Part shown: in pieces, positions 1-8,265 of the stretch
Position numbering within the stretch: the stretch's first letter is position 1
Layout of the letters: every line of letters starts with the position of its first letter
Origin: Tetrahymena thermophila SB210
Lineage: Eukaryota; Ciliophora; Oligohymenophorea; Hymenostomatida; Tetrahymenidae
DNA length: 20,223 nt
Assembly: GCF_000189635.1 (NCBI RefSeq)
Contig: NW_002476096.1
Span: forward strand, 1-20,223
Direction: 5' to 3'
Notes under the pieces: generated by a model
Told to the model about the DNA's origin: nothing
Seen by the model: the letters and a program-made list of their open reading frames with translations, nothing else
Databases searched by the model: none
Made by a program: the position numbers and the translations under genes

Positions 1-1310
1 TTATTTCATATTTTTTCTTCATATTTTCCTTCTAATTAACTATTTTATGATATATTTTTTCTTCAATATTTAAAAAGTTGGAATAAAATTGGTGACAAAG
101 GTGCATCAGGCTTAGGTTCTGGTTTAGCAAATTGCATTAATCTCTCAGATTAGACACTTTACCTTTCGTAAAAACAGTTTATTTATTTTGGATTGTGATA
201 TTTTGAATTATAAAAACTAATTAAAAACAATAAAGCTCTTTTTTCTTTTTCTTTTTATTGTGCTTGCCTTTTTTTGTTCTTTCTTTGTTAATATATTTAG
301 CTTGTCCTTTTATTTTCAAATTTTTTACTTTTATTATTAACTTATTAATTAATCTTATTATTTCATCTTTTTTCTTCATTTTTTCCTTCTAATTAACTAT
401 TTTATGATATATTTTTTCTTCAATATTTAAGAAATTGTAATAAAATTGGTGACGAAGGTGCATCAGGCTTAGGTTCTGGTTTAGCAAATTGCATTAATCT
501 CTCAGATTTGACACTTGACCTTTAGTAAAAACAGTTTATTTATTTTGGATTGTGATATTTTGAATTATAAAAACTAATTAAAAACAATAAAGCTCTTTTT
601 TCTTTTTCTTTTTATTGTGCTTGCTTTTTTTGTTCTTTCTTTGTTAATTTATTTAGCTCATCCTTTTATTTTTAAATTTTGTACTTTTATTTTTAATTAA
701 TTAATTAATTAATCTTATTATTTCATATTTTTTCTTCATTTTCTCCTTCTAATTAACTATTTTATGATATATTTTTTCTTTAATATTTAAAAAGAGAGAA
801 TTAAATTGGTGACGAAGGTGCATCAGGCTTAGGTTCTGCTTTAGCAAATTGCATTAATCTCTCAAATTTGACACTTAACCTTGAGTAAAAACAGTTTATT
901 TGTTTTGGACTGTGATATTTTGAATTATAAAAACTAATTAAAAACAATAAAGCTATATTTTCTTTTTCTTTTTATTGTGCTTGCTTTTTTTTGTTCTTTC
1001 TTTGTTAATATATTTAGCTTATCCTTTTATTTTCTAATTTTTTACTTTTATTATTAATTAATTAATTAATCTTATTATTTCATATTTTTTCTTCATTTTT
1101 TCCTTCTCATTAACTATTTTATGATAAATTTTTTCTTTAATATTTAAAAAGTAGTAATTAAATTGGTGACGAAGGTGCATCAGGCTTAGGTTCTGGTTTA
1201 GCAAATTGCATTAATCTCTCAAATTTGACACTTGACCTTTCGTAAAAACAGTTTATTTGTTTTGGATTGTGATATTTTGAATTATAAAAACTAATTGAAA
1301 ACAATAAAAC
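1..1310 (+). repeat. Tandem array 1: four LRR-exon units of about 357 bp
   Basis: Four near-identical units, with exon starts at 78, 435, 795 and 1152 (periods 357, 360, 357). Each unit has a pyrimidine-rich stretch, a branch-point-like CTAATTAAC, an A-rich acceptor region (TTTAAAAAG), a 90-nt LRR exon, an invariant GTAAAAAC donor, then a spacer with TGA and AATAAA. Position 1 lies inside the spacer of an earlier unit, so the array continues to the left of the window. The right edge, near 1310, runs into the flank also found after array 2. The units differ by scattered substitutions, which suggests recent duplication by unequal exchange. Unit structure is seen directly; the duplication mechanism is inferred. 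Confidence 0.93.
78..1241 (+). CDS. LRR exons of array 1 (four 90-nt exons, partial gene)
   Basis: Exons are 78-167, 435-524 (possibly 432-524), 795-884 and 1152-1241. In the ciliate code each reads N-x-IGDEGASGLGSGLANC-INLS-x-LTL-x-L, a ribonuclease-inhibitor-like LRR of 30 residues. Exons are split in phase 2: two bases end one exon and the first base of the next completes the codon (TC+T, TA+A, GA+T), so all four can be spliced into one open frame without a TGA. The last exon can also read through its donor into a short tail ending Q-K-Q-F-I-C-F-G-L-stop. LRRs of this type are protein-binding solenoids. No start codon exon is visible, so this is the 3' part of a gene or a relic. Splicing is inferred from boundary conservation. 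Confidence 0.6.
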
Positions 1311-1750
1311 TCTTTGAATTTATTTGATAACTTTTATTTGATTTATTTTTTTATCTTTATTATACCACTAATGCTATTTTATTTATTAATTTAAGAAATA
1401 TTTTTTAATTTAAAAGTTTATTCTATTTTGATATTTATTTAAAATTTACACAAATTTATTATAAAGTATTGGCGAAATCAATGAATCATAAAAATTCAAA
1501 GTTGTAAGCGAGTGTCTTAAATCAAAAAAATTAGTTGTCTTTAAAAAATTATTCTGATTATAAAGAAATCACGAAAAAAGGATGAATAAATATTAAATGT
1601 TTGAATAATATCATATAATATTTTGAAAAGTTTTTTTTAATCTAAAATATAAATAAATAGATAGATTTTATTATTGATTTACATTTATAAATATCATTCA
1701 TATTTATTTTTATAAGTAAATTAATTATTTATATAAAATAAAAAAATTAA
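1242..1750. repeat. Shared array-end flank, copy 1
   Basis: This stretch aligns with 16003-16540. Shared landmarks include TTATTTGATTTATTTTTTTA, the run around GTTTATTCTATTTT, and AAGTGTCTTAAATCAAAAA-GATTAGTTGTCTTTAAA (the first copy has A for G), followed by a TAAATAGATAGATTTTATTA segment. Copies differ by substitutions and small indels. There is no convincing reading frame. It marks the same 3' breakpoint for both LRR arrays, so array end plus flank were copied together. Confidence 0.85.
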
Positions 1751-2816
1751 ATTTACTTAAATTAATTAATTCCTCTTAAGGAAACCTATAGTTTCTCCAA
1801 AAATGATCAAATAATTTGAAACTTTTAGTGTTATATTATTGCTATTTGCAGCAAATTTTTTCTGTAGCTGTGGAGCTACATGTTTTTTTTAATTAAAAAA
1901 TAAATAAATTTAATTATTTTTAAATTTTATATCATTTTATATTTATTTATTTGCTAACTTTTAAATTTAAAATAATTAATTTAAATTTAAATTTTATTTT
2001 ATATAAATTAATAAATAAAATATAAATTTATTGATAATTAATTTTATGTTGTTTTTCTTTTTATATTATAATAACAAAATATATTTTAAAGCAAAATTCG
2101 AAATTCAAAAAAAATCTTATCTTACATTATTTAATCAAAAATATATAAATCTTTTTCAATTAATTAAATAAAAATCGAATTTAATATGGTCGAAATTCAC
2201 AAATTAAAATACAGGCTAATTAATGTAAATTAAATTTTGCTTACAATTGAAAAGAAATATATAATTTTACACAATTAAAAGAATTCTAAAAATACTATTT
2301 AAAAAAATATTTTTTAATGCAGATAAATTAAATCAACAACATACACAAATTATTCATTTTATATATTTATTTCGCATGTAATATAAAAACAGTTTCATAT
2401 TGGATTATTTATATTCTTCACTGGTAGGGAGGTAGGTAACTTAGCCATGAAATTTATAATTTAATTTATTTTTTTTCCAGGTTAGATTTAATTAATTAAA
2501 AATGTAATTTCAAAAGAAGGATTACTACTGAGCAAAAACTAACTAAATACGCATAAGTTCAAATTAAGATAATTCAATACCTATTAAGAATTTTAAGGCT
2601 GATATTAAATAATTTATTCTGAAATAAATTCAATAAAAAATTGAATAAATAAGTAAATAAAAAATTAATTCTTATTACAAACAAGAATTTAAAAATAAAG
2701 CATTTATTTTAAAAAAAGTTATAACAAATTAATTTGTTATTAAGTTTGTAAAAGAAAATATTTGATTAATAAATACCTTAATCACCTAATTAATACTCTT
2801 ATTGATTAAAAAATAC
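1751..2816. other. A+T-rich spacer upstream of the arrestin-like gene
   Basis: No reading frame with recognisable protein similarity was found on either strand. Two slightly richer patches stand out: the hairpin cluster at 1771-1890 (listed separately), and 2420-2490. The latter has GTAGGGAGGTAGGTAAC followed about 50 bp later by a T-run and CCAG, resembling a donor and acceptor of a 5'-UTR intron for the downstream gene. That reading is only a guess. Confidence 0.5.
1771..1890 (+). ncRNA. Possible small structured RNA: hairpins ending in T8
   Basis: A 5-bp hairpin GAAAC-CTATA-GTTTC (1781-1795), a weak TTGC/GCAA hairpin near 1839-1854, and a perfect 7-bp hairpin TGTAGCT-GTGG-AGCTACA (1863-1880) are followed at once by TG and eight Ts (1883-1890), as at an RNA polymerase III terminator. 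No A or B box or snoRNA box is convincing, although an ACA lies near the end. In such A+T-rich DNA weak hairpins are common; only the last one is notable. Identity unknown. Confidence 0.2.
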
Positions 2817-4025
2817 ATGGGCTAAAGTAATCCTAAAGATAAAAGAAGACAGATTAAAGGTGGAATATTTATTTAATTACAAAAAACATACTTTGTGAGC
2901 AACGAGGTGGTTTAAGGTCTGCTTAATATTAGCTTAGAAGAACCATTTTAAGGTCACATACTTTAAATAACTTTGAATGGACTGGAAGAAACTAGTTATA
3001 TTTATACTATTAGGATTCGTAAACATACTAAGACGTATTACGCGAAAGGATACAATGACTTTCTAAATTTTTCTATCCCTATTTATGATTTTTCTTAAGG
3101 ATCTCGTGACCCTACCTTTATATTAAAACCATGCTAGCTTGTAATTCCTTTTTAATTACAAATAGTAGATTAGCTCCCTTCTTCCATGAAGTATTTTTAT
3201 AGTGAAGGTACTTAATGTTCTCTAAAATACTCCTTAATTGCTCAAATTCTTCCTACCGAGCCTAATATGAAGCCAATATATGGCAGTCAAGATATTTTTA
3301 TAGGATAACAAATATCTGCTTTTGGCTTATCTAACAATACGATATCCCATCAAGAACCTGTACTATGTTGCTGTTGTAGGTCAGGGTAAATTTTTTATAA
3401 TATAACTATGAACAGTAGATGCTTTTCTCCTGGTGAAACAATAAATCTCAAAATGGACATAGATTTTAGCTAATATGGTAAAACTGTTAAGAGCTTAAAT
3501 ATCAAATTGATTGGATAGCTTACGATGAAAGCAAACGACACTGAAAGAAGCAAACTTTTAACCATATCTGAAAAAAGTATGAATCATAAAGTGAATTCTT
3601 CTAAGGTAAAATAGGATATATAGTTTTAATTACCAACTGATTTGGCTTTATCATCTCAAGGATAATTGATTTAAGTCGTGTATTACTTGTAAATAACTCC
3701 TGAAATAAGTACTGTTTGTTGTGTTTCCAATAATACTCCTCACGAAATTAAAATATACATCAATCCTAACCCCAATTAATTATAAAATAATTAGCTTATT
3801 CCTCAATAACTACAAATTTAAGCTCCCAAAAACTGGAATCCAGTACAATTATAGCCTTCATTAATAAATTAAAGCTTAATAAGTTAAAATTAAAAAAATA
3901 ATTACCCACTCTAAAATCAAAACTAAAATAACTTAATTATTATGCCCAACTCTATGCTTCCAAAAGTTAAGATATAATAATATGGGTAACCATAAATGAT
4001 AAACTAGAACTAAGATTATTTGTGA
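2817..4025 (+). CDS. Arrestin-fold (alpha-arrestin-like) protein
   Basis: One uninterrupted frame of 402 residues in the ciliate code, ATG at 2817, TGA at 4023-4025; about 26 TAA/TAG codons read as Gln in the last third alone argue strongly for the code. The N-terminal half (about 13-150) reads as an arrestin_N sandwich: GGIFIQLQKTYF, then VVQGLLNISL, and later LPSSMKYF-YSEGTQCSLKYSLIAQI, close to the arrestin pattern LPxSF-xxxx-I-Y-x-hxAxh. Residues 184-187 are four consecutive Cys, followed by SGQIFYNITMNSRCFSPGETI (183 onward), the usual opening of arrestin_C in protists; the domain runs to about 315 and has another Cys pair at 301-302. The tail (317-402) is rich in Asn and Gln and probably disordered. 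Family members act as adaptors for membrane-protein trafficking; no PPxY motif was seen, so ubiquitin-ligase recruitment is not supported. Function in this cell is inferred only from fold. Confidence 0.87.
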
Positions 4026-4051
4026 ATCATGATTATATTTCAAATATTCTT

Positions 4052-4112
4052 TCATAATTATTATAAATTAAATTATAAACACTCCTAACAATATTTTTTA
4101 TATTTTATAACA
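4052..4112 (-). CDS. Possible last exon of the minus-strand LRR gene
   Basis: On the minus strand an AAAAG acceptor (complement of 4113-4117) is followed by one base plus 19 codons and TGA (complement of 4052-4054). The entry phase fits the donor proposed at the end of the 4432-4524 exon (AA+T). The peptide is short and Lys/Gln-rich with no domain. It would end 26 bp from the convergent arrestin-like stop. Weakly supported: open frames are easy to find when only TGA stops. Confidence 0.25.
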
Positions 4113-4431
4113 CTTTTCAATACTGTAAAATAACATTTAGGACTAATCTTAAGGAAAAAAAAGTTTATGTATAAAATTAAATTTTATTTACTGATATATT
4201 TTGATATATTAATCAAATATAGTTAGTTAGTTATTTAGTTAATGTGTCATCAAAGCAGTTAAAAATTAATTTTGTGCAAAAAATATGAAAAATTATAATA
4301 ATTAAGCATATTTATAATATTATAAAATAATAAACTATTATAAATTTAAAATATAATATATATTAAAAAATTATAAAACAAATTAGTTTATAATAAAAGG
4401 TAAAATAAAATTATTCATTTAATTAATCTAC
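4113..4431. other. A+T-rich stretch, proposed intron
   Basis: Almost pure A and T. It contains no domain-like peptide. If the minus-strand LRR model is right it is the last intron; otherwise it is intergenic. A TTAGTTAG-type run lies near 4220-4242. Confidence 0.35.
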
Positions 4432-6434
4432 TTTATAGCAAATCCATAAATTAAATTCTTAATTTTCCATATCCATAAGAATTTAATACTTGGAAGTGCT
4501 ATAAAATTAAAAATTTGATTATAGCTTTTATAGGTGATGAGTAAATGCTTTAATAAAATACTGTTTAAGTTTTTAAAACTATTCTTTAAATTTATAAAGA
4601 TTTTTTCATTACTACAAAATTAATTTTTTATATAATTATTTTAAAACAATTATGATTGATTGACTAAATAAATTTATAATATAAGTAGTTATATTAATAT
4701 CATCTCTATTTATTCAACAATATGAAGAAATAGAAAGATAAACTAATCTCTTCATTTTATGTAGCTTTGTAGTTGATTTTTCTGTTTAAAATCTTTTTTG
4801 TTTATAAAAAAATTTTTAATCAATAAATATGTAAAACTTAACAAAAATGAAAAAAAAAATTAATTTGATAAGAATACTACTTACTGAATGATTAGGTATA
4901 AATATATTAGTTAATTGCACTTAAATAAAGTAGAAATTAAGTTTGCCTCACCTTTTTCATTAATTCTATTATCACTTTTAATAATTTAGAAAAAAATTTC
5001 TTTACTTAATAAATTACTTAAATTAAATACAAATAGAAAATAATTTTTTTATAAATAAAATTTTGGTATAAACTTGAAAAAAATTATAAAATAAACAATC
5101 AAAAACTTAAAAAACTAAGTATAATAAATATCAAATAAAATTATTCAATAATAAATAAAAAATTTTTTTCTTATTGTAATAAAAATAAAATAAAAATTTT
5201 ATAGTTATTTTTACAATAAATCAAGCTCTAAAATCTATAATTTTGTACATTTAGCGAAACCAGAACCTAATTCAAAATAATCTGCAATACGCATTGAGCT
5301 TCTCCTTAGTTATATTTGTAATAGAGTTAATATAGAGAAAATAATATTATTTTTAATTAGAACTTGTAAAATAGTAATTAGTAAAAGCTAAATAAATACA
5401 TAATTAGTCTTTAATTATTTCTTATTCTTTAATAAAAAAATATTATACTGTAAAGAGAGACATAGTCTTTTCAGATTTTGGAACTTTGTAAATGCAGAAG
5501 ATAATTTTTTTGAAAATGAACAATTGTTATCAAATAATGAATTTCCGCTTTTTAAATTAATTAGTTAATATAATTTATATTTTATACAATATAAAAAATT
5601 AATTTTATTCAAATTAAAATTAATTAAAATGAAAATACTTAAATAAATTGCTAATAAATAGATTAAGTTTTTAAAAGTATAAAAAACAAAGCATAAATAA
5701 TACAGCTAAGAATATAATTAGGCAAAAAATAAATCTAATAATTTTTTATTTTCTTTTTTCTAATTTTATTAAATTAAAAATAAATTAATTTACTAGAAGT
5801 CAAGAGTTAAATTTGAAAGTTTGTCGCATTTAGCTAAAGTAGAGACTAAATCTAATGCTGCTTCTGAATTTATTCCATAGTCTGTATAAATATTATTAAC
5901 GCTTTTTATATTTTTGAGAATCTCAATCAATTAATGAATGTAAACATGAAATAAAAATGAAAATGATAAAAATTAAATGAAAAATTCAAAAATAAATAAA
6001 TAAATAAAATCAGTCTGCCTGCTTTGTTAAGTTATTTTGCAAAATTAAATGGAAAATTTAATTAATTATCATGTTTCTTACTCTTCACTTATTAATTTAA
6101 AACTTAAAATATTTTAATAAAAGCATTAACTTCTAACCTTAAATCAAGAGCCAATATTTACATATTAGAGCATTATAATAAGACTTAAGCTAAATTTTAT
6201 ACACCATGGCTATCGATACTTTTACAAAAAGTAAGTTGGTAAGTTATTGTCAATTAATATAAAAAATAAATATGATAAATAGAATAAATTAATAATTTAT
6301 AAGTAGTTTTGTTATATTTTCCTTTTAAAATAAAAACTCATTCATCAAAGTCTTTTCTAATTAAAAAATATAAATAATTTTTACTGTAGATCAAGTTCAA
6401 GATTTATGTGAGTTAATAGTTCAGAGTTTAATAA
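4432..6434 (-). CDS. Diverged multi-exon leucine-rich-repeat protein (partial model)
   Basis: Exons in transcript order: 6385-6434 (50 nt), 6138-6218 (81), 5794-5901 (108), 5449-5547 (99), 5215-5304 (90), 4885-4974 (90) and, less surely, 4432-4524 (93). Except for the first, all lengths are multiples of three and all junctions are phase 2, the same phase as the arrays. Each exon begins after AAAAG or AAG and ends at a GTA or GTT donor. Each encodes one LRR, for example IDSHGVQNLAQVLLQCSNM, SEAALDLVSTLAKCDKLSNL, LGSGFAKCTKLQILELDL, INEKGEANLISTLFKCNQL and NQI-(x)5-LPSIKFLWIW. Spliced junctions recreate LRR signatures such as LDLSVNNIY. Unlike the arrays, the repeats differ strongly from each other, so this looks like an older, constrained gene. 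LRR solenoids bind proteins; partner unknown. The 5' end is not fixed (see the 7884-8126 ORF). Confidence 0.68.
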
Positions 6435-7883
6435 CTTAATTTTATTTTTAAAAAAATATATTTATTTTTTTTTGTAAATTAACAAATTACATTAGATAGA
6501 TTTTAAAAATATTTTTTCTATTATATCATCTTTATTTTTCTTGATCTTTTATTCAATTTTTAATAAAAATAATATCTATCTAATTATTAATTTTTATGAG
6601 TTTTTCAATTTAATTTAATTATTAATCAATCATTTTTAAAAATTTAACCTAAACATTCATTTTAAATATAAAAGTAATATTTTAAATAAATAAATAAGTA
6701 GATTACAAAATACGAATTTAATCAATCTGATTTTAATTAGAGACATAAATAAAAAATATTATTTCTATTCTCATCAATTAAGTCTAAATTTAACTAACTG
6801 AAGTCTTTTATCAAAATAAAAAATTGACTTGCTTGGAATTAATTCTTGATAAGAAATCAAATTAAAAACCTTATTTTACTACATCTGAAATTGATTCATA
6901 CAATAGAAGAAATTACTAAAAATGAAAAGACTAGCAATTATTGAAAAATCAAAATATTCCCTAGTCAAAGATAGAAAGAAGATCAAATAGATGTTTACAC
7001 AATCAGATAATATCACTAATTTTCTTCACAAACTAAATTATTAATTAATTCATATCAAAAATCCTAATTAAATAGATAATTAAAAATAAATACAGAAAAC
7101 ATATAGAGGTATCATATAAATCTTCAAACCATCTAATAAATGACTGATCGATCACTAATTTAAAAGTTATAATTCAAGCACGAAAAATAGTATTAAATAT
7201 AAGCTACCATTGATCAATTCATGCAATAGAAGAAATTATTCAAAATAAAGTGACTATCAATTATTTAAAATTAAAATATTCCCCAATAAAAGTAGAGTAG
7301 AGGAAAATCAAATAGATTTTTACACACACAATCAGATAATCTCACTAAATTATTTACTTTCTTTACAAATTAAATTGTTAATTCATATCAAAAATCCTAA
7401 ATGATAATTGAAAATACATACAGAAAGCATCTTCAAACCATCTAATAAATTAATGATAACTAATTTACAAGTTATAACTCACTCAAGCAGAAGCAGGAAA
7501 CAAAGTATTAAATTTAAACTACCTAATTTCATTAACATTTCTAGATGTGAATAATAGATTAAGTTAAATATTTAAAGCAATAAAACAAATTGAATGCAAT
7601 TTTAAAATAAAAAACAATCTCATTAAATCTTAGTCATAAAATATTATAATTAGTTTTTTTAAAAATGCAGAAAATCATGACTGAATAAATGAATTTATTT
7701 ATTAATGATATTATTAATTTAATATATTTTTATTTTAATCTTATCTTTTTATGAATAAATAAAATAGAAAGAATTTTAATATTTTAACATATAAGTACAT
7801 ATAATCTAATATTATCAAAATTCAATTATTTATATTAGTATAGGAAAAGAGTTTTATTTAATTAAAATAGGCGCTAAAATCAT
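6435..7883. other. A+T-rich region with a duplicated block, probably intron or spacer
   Basis: No confident coding sequence. It contains the diverged tandem duplication at 6895-7525 and, on the plus strand near 6710-6860, LRR-like scraps (NLINLILI and LTEVFYQNKKLTCLELIL) in different frames. If the 7884-8126 ORF is the first exon of the minus-strand LRR gene, this stretch is its roughly 1.5-kb first intron, long for this genome. Confidence 0.45.
6895..7525. repeat. Diverged tandem duplication, period about 320 bp
   Basis: Copy A (about 6895-7206) and copy B (about 7216-7525) share blocks in the same order: CAATAGAAGAAATTA (6901 and 7224), AAATATTCCC, ATCAAATAGAT, CAATCAGATAAT, CATATCAAAAATCCTAA, CTTCAAACCATCTAATAAAT and GTATTAAAT-TAA-CTACC. 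Substitutions and indels break any shared reading frame, so it is probably noncoding. It is unrelated in sequence to the LRR arrays. Confidence 0.85.
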
Positions 7884-8126
7884 TCATATTTAAATATACT
7901 TTTAAATTAAAATATGTTCTACAAACACCAAAGAGCACAGAGCGCATTTTTTTAAAATTGCAAATTTATTTGGGAAATAATTTAAATCTTGATTGGAGAT
8001 TAAATAAAAAGAATTCTACAAATGAATTTAAAACTGTATCAATTAATTCTAAGTATCAGAATTATTATCTTCTTTAAAATCTTAACAAGAAACAGTTTTA
8101 AAATATTTGCTAAAGTTCTTAGCCAT
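7884..8126 (-). CDS. Small ORF, possible first exon of the minus-strand LRR gene
   Basis: ATG at 8126-8124 opens an 80-codon frame in the ciliate code (MAKNFSKYFKTVSCQDFKED at the start) ending at TGA 7886-7884. No domain was recognised. An internal GTAGAAC donor after codon 68 (exon 7923-8126, phase 0) would splice to the phase-0 start of the LRR exon at 6434. It faces the 8266 gene head to head across about 140 bp. The opposite strand is also open here, so coding status is uncertain. Confidence 0.33.
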
Positions 8127-8265
8127 TTTTCTGAATATATATTTTTAAATTAAGTCTGATAAAATCTAAGCGCACAAAATATATTATTTGAAAAATGATT
8201 GAGAAAGAATAGTTTGATTATAATAAATTAATTAATAAATAAATAGGAAAATTAAAAATTAGGAT
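8127..8265. promoter_or_regulatory. Putative divergent promoter region
   Basis: Short A+T-rich gap between the minus-strand ATG at 8126 and the plus-strand ATG at 8266. On the plus strand an in-frame TGA at 8215-8217 precedes 8266 with no ATG between, which fixes that start as the first available one. No specific promoter motif is visible; the call rests on gene layout only. Confidence 0.3.

Noticed and set aside
1..1310. CRISPR-like or bacterial repeat array
   Set aside because: Units of about 357 bp hold a 90-nt coding LRR and intron-like borders; the genome is eukaryotic by code and introns.
1..1310. Satellite DNA without coding content
   Set aside because: Exact 90-nt open segments with constant phase, invariant donors and LRR consensus are not expected of a plain satellite.
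2420..2490. A first exon and intron upstream of the arrestin-like gene
   Set aside because: GTAGGTAAC and a later TTTTCCAG look like splice sites, but no ATG-bearing exon continues into the gene; the ATG at 2817 already gives a complete domain.
6895..7525. Coding LRR exons within the 320-bp duplication
   Set aside because: No LRR pattern in any frame, and the frames of the two copies do not agree.
7950..8168. Plus-strand open frame antisense to the 7884-8126 ORF
   Set aside because: Hydrophobic, without a good start or domain; long open frames arise easily when only TGA stops.
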